Assembly: GCA_900553955.1 (NCBI GenBank)
Contig: USFO01000062.1
Span: 1-9,763, forward strand
Length of the DNA stretch: 9,763 bases
DNA from: an uncultured Oscillospiraceae bacterium
GTDB taxonomy: Bacteria; Bacillota; Clostridia; Oscillospirales; Ruminococcaceae
Direction of reading: 5' to 3'
The notes beneath the pieces are model-generated. The model was not told the origin of the DNA and made no database searches. It saw only the letters and a list, made by a program, of their open reading frames with translations. Shown piece after piece: positions 4,667 to 9,763 of this stretch. Within the stretch, counting starts at the first letter, position 1. Each line of letters opens with the position of its first letter. Made by a program: the position numbers and the translations under genes.

Positions 4667-5824
4667 ATGAAAAAGTTATTTGGGGTAGTACTTACTATTG
4701 TAATGGTAATGAGTTTGTTTGCGGGCTGCAACAGCTCGAACGGCGGTGATGAGGGCGCAGCACGAATTAAAATAGGCGCGATTGGTCCGCTGACCGGCGG
4801 CGCAGCAATTTATGGCAACGCCGTAAAAAATGCAATGGAGCTTGCAGTTGAGGAAGTAAACGCCGAGGGTGGAGTTCAGTTTGAACTTAACTTCCAGGAT
4901 GACGCGCACGATGCAGAAACTTCTGTAAACGCTTACGGAATTCTTATGGACTGGGGGATGCAGATGCTTGTAGGACCGGTTACCTCCACTCCTGCGGCTG
5001 CGGTTGCGGCAGAGGCAGAGGCTGATGGCGTATTTATGCTCACTCCTTCCGCATCTTCCGTAAAGGTAATTGAGGGCAAAACCCATGTATTCCAGATGTG
5101 CTTCTCCGACCCGAACCAGGGTGTCGGTTCTGCGGACTATATGTCCGAGCACGGAATCGGCAAATCCGTTGCCATTATTTACAGAAGCGACGATGCTTAT
5201 TCCGTAGGCATTTATGAAAAATTCGTTTCCGAAGCGGCAACCAAAGGTATTAACATTGTTTATACCGGAACTTTTGAGGAAGCAAACAAAACCGAGTTTT
5301 CCTCCCAGCTCACCGCTGCAAAACAGACGGGCGCAGATGTTTTGTTCCTTCCGATTTACTGCGAATCCATTGCTCCGCTTATGACTCAGGCGGTTTCTAT
5401 GGGCTATGATGTTGATTATTTCGGCGTTGACGGCATGGACGGCATCCTTGAGGTTGAGGGCTTCGATACTTCCCTTGCGGAGGGTGCATACCTGCTGACT
5501 CCGTTCTCTGCGGACGCAACCGATGAAAAGACCACGCATTTTGTAGAAGCATACAAAGCAAAATATAACGAGGTTCCGAACCAGTTTGCAGCAGACGCTT
5601 ACGACTGTGTTTACGCCATATATGAAGCCTGCAACGCTGGGGGTGTGACCGCCGATATGAGTGCACAGGAGGTTTGCAGCGCCCTTGTCGACCAGTTTGC
5701 CACCGGAAAGCTTGTGTTCAGCGGCGTTACCGGCAGCAACATGACATGGGATTCCACCGGAGCTGTTTCCAAATCCCCGATGGCGGTTGTAATCAAGGAC
5801 GGTAAATATGCTCTTGCGGATTAA
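4667..5824 (+). CDS. livK: Branched-chain amino acid ABC transporter, substrate-binding lipoprotein
   Basis: Extracellular receptor that captures Leu/Ile/Val (or a related amino acid) and delivers it to the LivHM channel. The 385-residue protein starts with a lipoprotein signal peptide: KK, hydrophobic core, lipobox LFAGC with Cys21 as the lipid-modified residue, then a Ser/Asn/Gly-rich linker. From residue 34 it is a type I periplasmic-binding fold (Peripla_BP_6 type): IKIGAIGPLTGGAAIYG, then the ligand-contact stretch VGPVTSTPA at 102-110, and YRSDDAYSVGIYEKF at about 172-186. C-terminal FAADAYDCVYAI is also typical. Length is close to E. coli LivK (about 370). The ribosome binding site GAGAAGG is 12 bases upstream, rather far. 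It is first in a five-gene operon and is followed by a stable stem-loop. The exact ligand cannot be read from sequence; the HAAT class also includes urea and amide receptors. Confidence 0.93.
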   Translation: MKKLFGVVLTIVMVMSLFAGCNSSNGGDEGAARIKIGAIGPLTGGAAIYGNAVKNAMELAVEEVNAEGGVQFELNFQDDAHDAETSVNAYGILMDWGMQMLVGPVTSTPAAAVAAEAEADGVFMLTPSASSVKVIEGKTHVFQMCFSDPNQGVGSADYMSEHGIGKSVAIIYRSDDAYSVGIYEKFVSEAATKGINIVYTGTFEEANKTEFSSQLTAAKQTGADVLFLPIYCESIAPLMTQAVSMGYDVDYFGVDGMDGILEVEGFDTSLAEGAYLLTPFSADATDEKTTHFVEAYKAKYNEVPNQFAADAYDCVYAIYEACNAGGVTADMSAQEVCSALVDQFATGKLVFSGVTGSNMTWDSTGAVSKSPMAVVIKDGKYALAD

Positions 5825-5858
5825 AGGAATCCTATAAGATTATATAAGCTTTTTACGC

Positions 5859-5887
5859 GGAGGAATGCCCATTTCTGGTATTCCTCC
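5859..5887 (+). other. Intercistronic stem-loop between livK and livH
   Basis: GGAGGAATGCC (5859-5869) and GGTATTCCTCC (5877-5887) pair over 11 positions with one G-U pair and a 7-base loop. There is no following U-run, so it is not a normal terminator. Such structures behind binding-protein genes commonly protect the upstream mRNA from 3' exonucleases and so raise receptor levels over the permease genes. The left arm also contains GGAGG, which is sequestered in the stem. Confidence 0.7.
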
Positions 5888-5952
5888 AAAGCGTTATACG
5901 GCGCTGTTTTCTGTGCGGTGCCAAAATAAAGAGAACGGGAGCTTTGAAGGCA

Positions 5953-6834
5953 ATGACCTTGTTAACATATATAATAAACGGCATAAGTCTTGGCAGCGTT
6001 TACGCCATAATAGCCCTTGGCTATACCATGGTTTACGGCATTGCCAAAATGCTCAACTTTGCCCACGGCGATATTATCATGGTGGGCGCATATATATCCT
6101 ATTTTGCGGCAACTTCTTTCGGAATGCCTCCGGCGGTGTGCATACTTGTTTCCATGGCGGCGTGCACGGTGCTCGGCATTGCCATTGAACGGTTTGCTTA
6201 CCGTCCGCTGCGCAGTGCAAACTCTCTGGCTGTGCTCATCACCGCCATCGGCGTGAGCTATCTGCTCCAAAACGGCGCGCAGCTTCTTTGGACAAGCAAC
6301 CCCAAAATATACACTTCTCTTATAGATGTTCCCGCGGTGCACCTTTTCGGCGGAGAACTGACCATCACCGGAAGCGCGCTTGTCACCGTGATTTCCTGCC
6401 TTGCCGTTATGGCGCTGCTGCTGTTTATTACGCAGAAAACCAAAATCGGAAAAGCCATGCGCGCCGTCAGTGAGGATAAAGAGGCGGCGCAGCTTATGGG
6501 AATCAATGTGAACTTCACTATTTCCGTGACCTTTGCCATAGGCTCGGCGCTTGCGGCAGTGGCGGGCGTGCTGCTTTGCTCGTCCTACCCGAGCTTGTAC
6601 CCGACCCTCGGCTCAATGACAGGCATCAAGGCGTTTACCGCCGCGGTTTTCGGTGGAATAGGCTCCATTCCCGGCGCATTTGTGGGCGGAATTTTGCTCG
6701 GCGTAATCGAAAAATTCGCCGAGGGATATATTTCCACACAGCTTTCCAACGCAATAGTATTTTCCGTGCTCATAATCGTACTTTTGGTAAGGCCTGCGGG
6801 TCTTTTCGGCAAAGTACGCCGGGAGAAAGTCTGA
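5953..6834 (+). CDS. livH: Branched-chain amino acid ABC transporter permease LivH
   Basis: Integral membrane subunit forming half of the amino acid channel with LivM. ATG at 5953 is chosen over the in-frame TTG at 5944, because GGGAG (5937-5941) is 11 bases from the ATG but only 2 from the TTG. This gives 293 residues, close to E. coli LivH (308). It shows about eight membrane segments. It also has the conserved NFAHGD at 35-40, the cytoplasmic coupling loop RAVSEDKEAAQLMG at 170-183 that docks on an ATPase subunit, and KAFTAAVFGGIGSIPGA at 226-242. It ends with the family-typical RPAGLFGK. It is separated from livK by a stem-loop and runs almost directly into livM. Confidence 0.93.
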   Translation: MTLLTYIINGISLGSVYAIIALGYTMVYGIAKMLNFAHGDIIMVGAYISYFAATSFGMPPAVCILVSMAACTVLGIAIERFAYRPLRSANSLAVLITAIGVSYLLQNGAQLLWTSNPKIYTSLIDVPAVHLFGGELTITGSALVTVISCLAVMALLLFITQKTKIGKAMRAVSEDKEAAQLMGINVNFTISVTFAIGSALAAVAGVLLCSSYPSLYPTLGSMTGIKAFTAAVFGGIGSIPGAFVGGILLGVIEKFAEGYISTQLSNAIVFSVLIIVLLVRPAGLFGKVRREKV

Positions 6835-6844
6835 GGTGAACCCT

Positions 6845-7936
6845 ATGGAAAAAATTAAAATGAAATTCGGCGGAATGAAAAAGAGCACAAAGCAGGATTT
6901 AATAACCTACGGAATGGTGACGCTGCTGTTTGTGCTGTTCCAAAGCCTTGCAAGCGCGGGCATACTCAGCCGTTCGCTCAGCGGACAGCTTGTTCCCGTG
7001 TGCGTTTATATTGTCGCGGCAATCTCCCTTAACCTTGTAGTCGGCTTTTCCGGCGAGCTCAGTCTCGGCCATGCGGGCTTTCTCAGCATCGGAGCATTTT
7101 CCGGCGCGGTTTTCTGCAAGCTCTTTTCCGGCATCGGAAGCGACACGCTTTGCCTTATTCTTGCGATGATTTGCGGCGGTATAGTCGCGGGAATATTCGG
7201 ATTTCTCATCGGTATTCCCGTTCTGCGCCTTCGCGGTGACTATCTTGCCATAGTAACCCTTGCTTTTGGCGAGATTATAAGAAGTCTTGTAAACTGTGTC
7301 TATCTCGGTGTTGACGGAAAGGGAAGATGGTTCTTCAGCTTCGGCAAGGCTGCGGAAGAAAACGGCGGGACAACTATAATCAACGGCCCGATGGGCATCA
7401 CCGGCAACGAAAAGCTTTCTACATTTGCGGTGGGCTTCGGACTTATCATATTTACACTTTTTATCGTATTTAACCTTATACATTCCAAAACCGGCAGAGC
7501 GATTATGGCAATACGGGATAACCGTATTGCGGCGGAGAGCATAGGACTTTCTGCAACCGGCTTCAAAATGACGGCGTTTGTGATTTCCGCCGTGCTCACC
7601 GGCATGGCGGGAACACTTTATGCCATGAATTACGCCTCCGTGGCGCCCATAAAATTCGGCTTCAACCAGTCCGTGCTCATTCTGATTTTCGTGGTGCTCG
7701 GCGGCATGGGAAATATCAACGGCTCCATAATCGCCGCGATAATTCTTACGGTTCTGCCGGAGCAGCTTCGGGGAGTGGGCGACTTCCGTATGCTCATTTA
7801 CGCGCTGCTGCTCATTTCCATGATGCTCATCACCCAGTCCGATAAAGGCCGCATGCTCATGGGAAAAATCAGCGCTAAACTGAAAAACCTGTTCGCACCG
7901 AAAAATAAAACGGCAAAGGAGGAGAGTGCCGAATGA
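6845..7936 (+). CDS. livM: Branched-chain amino acid ABC transporter permease LivM
   Basis: Second channel-forming membrane subunit, partner of LivH. ATG at 6845 is preferred: GAGGTGA (6833-6839) gives an ideal 5-6 base spacer, whereas the in-frame GTG at 6836 lies inside that ribosome binding site. The product has 363 residues, shorter than E. coli LivM (about 425) but usual for Firmicute members. Conserved blocks are GELSLGHAGF at 70-79, GDYLAIVTLAFGEIIR at 131-146, and the ATPase-docking loop RAIMAIRDNRIAAESIGL at 218-235. The C-terminal tail is Lys-rich and cytoplasmic. Its ribosome binding site overlaps the livH stop, and its own stop overlaps the livG start (ATGA), so translation is coupled. 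Confidence 0.93.
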   Translation: MEKIKMKFGGMKKSTKQDLITYGMVTLLFVLFQSLASAGILSRSLSGQLVPVCVYIVAAISLNLVVGFSGELSLGHAGFLSIGAFSGAVFCKLFSGIGSDTLCLILAMICGGIVAGIFGFLIGIPVLRLRGDYLAIVTLAFGEIIRSLVNCVYLGVDGKGRWFFSFGKAAEENGGTTIINGPMGITGNEKLSTFAVGFGLIIFTLFIVFNLIHSKTGRAIMAIRDNRIAAESIGLSATGFKMTAFVISAVLTGMAGTLYAMNYASVAPIKFGFNQSVLILIFVVLGGMGNINGSIIAAIILTVLPEQLRGVGDFRMLIYALLLISMMLITQSDKGRMLMGKISAKLKNLFAPKNKTAKEESAE

Positions 7937-8766
7937 GCGAGCTTGTAAGAGTTATAAACGATGACGCCCTGCTTACCGAGAGGGATATTAAAATGACGCC
8001 GGTGCTCGAGACACGCCACCTTGGAATTGACTTCGGCGGACTGAAAGCGGTGGATGACTTTAACATAACCGTGGGTCAAAGCGAGATAAGCGGACTTATA
8101 GGGCCGAACGGAGCGGGCAAAACCACCGTTTTTAACCTGCTGACAAAGGTTTATAAGCCTACCCGCGGCACAATTCTTCTCAACCAAAAGGACATAAACG
8201 ATTACGACACCATCAAGGCAAACCACGCGGGTATCGCCCGCACGTTCCAGAACATCCGTCTGTTCAATAACCTAACCGTGGCGGAAAACGTGCTCGTGGG
8301 ACTGCATAAGGAGATGACATATAACCTTGCACAGTCGCTTTTCCGCACTCCGGCGTTTCTCCGTTCGGAGAAAATTGCGCGGAAGCGCGCCTTGGAGCTG
8401 CTTTCCATATTCGATATGCAGGAGCTTGCGGACGTGCAGGCAGGAAACCTGCCATACGGTGCGCAGCGCCGGCTGGAGATAGTTCGCGCACTGGCGACGA
8501 ACCCCTGTCTGCTGCTTCTTGACGAGCCCGCCGCCGGAATGAACCCCTCAGAAACGGCGGAGCTTATGGAGAACATCAGGAAAATCCGCGATACCTTTCA
8601 CATAGCCATTATGCTCATTGAGCACGACATGAACCTTGTTATGGGCATCTGCGAAGGTATTGCGGTGCTTAACTACGGTAAGATTATCGCCAAGGGTACT
8701 CCGGAGGAAATTAAAAACAACCCGACCGTTATCGAGGCGTACCTCGGTAAGCAGGCGGAAGATTAA
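7933..8766 (+). CDS. livG: Branched-chain amino acid ABC transporter ATP-binding protein LivG
   Basis: Cytoplasmic ATPase driving LivHM. With ATG at 7933 the protein has 277 residues. Walker A GPNGAGKT is at 57-64, the Q-loop Gln106 is in RTFQNIRLF, and the signature region LPYGAQRR is at 173-180 (the family's variant of LSGGQ). Walker B LLLLDEP is at 193-199 with catalytic Glu198, and the switch His231 is in IEHDM. The C-terminal NPTVIEAYLG is typical. The start is supported by AAGGAGG (7916-7922) and a 4-base ATGA overlap with livM. This leaves about 20 residues more than the usual LivG N-terminus. A second ATG at 7993 also has a good site (GAGAGGG, 8-base spacer) and fits the usual family start. 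Confidence 0.95.
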   Translation: MSELVRVINDDALLTERDIKMTPVLETRHLGIDFGGLKAVDDFNITVGQSEISGLIGPNGAGKTTVFNLLTKVYKPTRGTILLNQKDINDYDTIKANHAGIARTFQNIRLFNNLTVAENVLVGLHKEMTYNLAQSLFRTPAFLRSEKIARKRALELLSIFDMQELADVQAGNLPYGAQRRLEIVRALATNPCLLLLDEPAAGMNPSETAELMENIRKIRDTFHIAIMLIEHDMNLVMGICEGIAVLNYGKIIAKGTPEEIKNNPTVIEAYLGKQAED

Positions 8767-8779
8767 AGGAGGGCGCAAA

Positions 8780-9484
8780 ATGCTGCTTAAAGCAACTGAT
8801 TTGAATGTATATTACGGCGCCATCCATGCCATAAAGGGTGTTTCTTTTGAAGTAAACGAGGGAGAAATCGTCACCCTTATCGGCGCAAACGGCGCAGGAA
8901 AATCCACCACGCTGAAAACCATTTCCGGAATGCTCCGCAGCCGCACCGGTTCCGTGGAGTTTGAAGGCAAGGATATAAGCAAAATTCCGGCGTACAAGCT
9001 TCCCGCCATGGGCATTGCCCATGTTCCGGAAGGACGGCGCATTTTTCAGGAACTGACCGTTACCGAAAACCTTGAAATGGGTGCATATACCCGCTCGGCA
9101 TCCGAAATAAAGCCGGGAATAGAGGACGTTTTCAATCGCTTTCCGCGTCTGCGGGAACGCAAAAACCAGATTGCAGGCACGCTTTCCGGCGGCGAGCAGC
9201 AGATGCTTGCCATGGGGCGCGCGCTTATGTCAAAGCCGAAGCTGATGATGCTCGACGAGCCTTCTATGGGACTTTCGCCGCTGCTTGTTCAGCAGATTTT
9301 TGACATAATCAAGGAGCTTAACGAGGCGGGAACCACCATCCTGCTCGTTGAACAAAACGCGAAAATGGCACTTTCCGTTGCGGACAGAGCCTATGTTCTT
9401 GAAACCGGAAGAGTTGTTATGGAGGGCGACGCGAAGTCGCTGCTTTCCGATGAATCCGTCAAAAAAGCCTATCTCGGCGGATAA
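8780..9484 (+). CDS. livF: Branched-chain amino acid ABC transporter ATP-binding protein LivF
   Basis: Second ATPase of the transporter, pairing with LivG. ATG at 8780 has AGGAGG (8767-8772) 7 bases upstream, and the protein of 234 residues matches E. coli LivF (237). A longer in-frame reading upstream overlaps livG and is not needed. Walker A GANGAGKS is at 35-42, and Walker B MMLDEP is at 156-161 with Glu160. The signature LSGGEQQ is at 135-141. As usual in LivF, the Q-loop position is VPEGRRIF rather than Gln, and the switch His is replaced by Gln192 in LVEQNA. A heterodimer with LivG, which has the His, would still have one complete switch set. It is last in the operon; a strong terminator follows. 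Confidence 0.95.
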   Translation: MLLKATDLNVYYGAIHAIKGVSFEVNEGEIVTLIGANGAGKSTTLKTISGMLRSRTGSVEFEGKDISKIPAYKLPAMGIAHVPEGRRIFQELTVTENLEMGAYTRSASEIKPGIEDVFNRFPRLRERKNQIAGTLSGGEQQMLAMGRALMSKPKLMMLDEPSMGLSPLLVQQIFDIIKELNEAGTTILLVEQNAKMALSVADRAYVLETGRVVMEGDAKSLLSDESVKKAYLGG

Positions 9485-9502
9485 AAAAGTGTTCATACGG
9501 GC

Positions 9503-9530
9503 AAAAGCACCCTTTCGGGGGTGCTTTTTT
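9503..9530 (+). terminator. Rho-independent terminator of the liv operon
   Basis: AAAAGCACCC and GGGTGCTTTT form a 10-base-pair stem with a 6-base loop (TTTCGG), followed by a run of T ending at 9530. It lies 18 bases past the livF stop. Confidence 0.9.
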
Positions 9531-9583
9531 GTGCGCCCACGGCGGAAAAAACGCAAAAATTGAGGATAAAGGGAAAATTCGCA

Positions 9584-9612
9584 TTGAAAATCACTTTTTG
9601 CGGTGATATAAT
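9584..9612 (+). promoter_or_regulatory. Sigma-A promoter upstream of recJ, with an inverted repeat in its spacer
   Basis: TTGAAA (9584-9589) and a perfect TATAAT (9607-9612) are 17 bases apart. Within the spacer, ATCAC and GTGAT form a short inverted repeat separated by 8 bases (9590-9607), which could be an operator or chance. Predicted start near 9619, about 43 bases before the recJ ATG. Confidence 0.7.
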
Positions 9613-9661
9613 ATATTAAATATAATGGTATAGTGTTTATTCTGATTCGCGGAGGGCTGAT

Positions 9662-9763
9662 ATGAAGAAGTGGAAACTTATGCCGGGCAACCCCGGAAAG
9701 GCGAAGCATATCGAAGAAGAACTCGGGCTGCCGGCACTGGTTACGGAGGTTTTGGTGGCGCGC
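9662..9763 (+). CDS. recJ: Single-stranded-DNA-specific exonuclease RecJ (N-terminal fragment)
   Basis: Only 34 codons are present before the window ends, and the frame is open. The start MKKWKLMPGNPGKAKHIEEE followed by LGLPALVTEVLVAR has the pattern seen at the N-terminus of bacterial RecJ (WKL..G.....i.EELG.s.l.a.lLv.R), a 5'-3' ssDNA exonuclease in recombination and repair. The DHH catalytic motifs lie beyond the window. ATG at 9662 follows GGAGGG (9651-9656) with a 5-base spacer. The call is from the N-terminal pattern only. Confidence 0.75.
   Translation, partial: MKKWKLMPGNPGKAKHIEEELGLPALVTEVLVAR

Noticed and set aside
4676..5539. 287-codon open frame on the minus strand inside livK
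   Set aside because: It lies opposite a well-supported receptor gene and shows low-complexity, family-less sequence; antisense shadow.
5859..5887. Terminator between livK and livH
   Set aside because: The stem is strong but is followed by AAAGCG, not a U-tract, and livH has no clear promoter of its own; more likely an mRNA stabiliser.
8636..8779. Upstream extension of livF overlapping livG
   Set aside because: The extension is highly basic and out of character; the ATG at 8780 has an ideal ribosome binding site and gives the normal LivF length.

Overview
The window looks like chromosomal DNA from a low-to-mid-GC Firmicute, most likely a gut-type clostridium (Oscillospirales/Ruminococcaceae-like). 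This rests on strong AGGAGG-type ribosome binding sites, sigma-A promoters with TATAAT boxes, many rho-independent hairpins, a lone class B-type sortase and the overall gene style. The assignment is an inference; no rRNA or marker gene is complete enough to fix a genus.

Left part (1-4192) reads leftward. It holds, from right to left: a 281-residue polytopic membrane protein of the putative heavy-metal/manganese exporter family (3347-4192); a secreted or membrane-anchored class B-like sortase (2325-3200); tRNA-Ala(GGC) with its own promoter and terminator (2158-2233); a 167-residue protein of unknown function (1591-2094); and the first 460 codons of ftsH (1381 down to base 1, cut by the window edge). 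The spaces between them carry recognisable promoters and hairpins.

A 474-base AT-rich divergent intergenic region (4193-4666) holds a promoter for the exporter on the minus strand and one for the liv operon on the plus strand. It also holds several inverted repeats and a good CodY-box candidate over the liv transcription start.

Right part (4667-9484) is a complete rightward branched-chain amino acid (HAAT/Liv-type) ABC transporter operon: livK (lipoprotein receptor), livH and livM (permeases), livG and livF (ATPases). There is a stable stem-loop between livK and livH, translational coupling from livH to livF, and a strong terminator after livF. A new promoter then drives recJ, of which only the first 34 codons are present.

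No clearly novel system is evident; most of the window is ordinary core-genome content. The points most worth a second look are the abrupt composition shift inside ftsH, the CodY-like site on liv, the structured leader of the exporter gene, the sortase with a cleavable-looking signal peptide and no visible substrate, the GTGCTCAAA repeat cluster, and the unknown gene placed directly behind the tRNA terminator.
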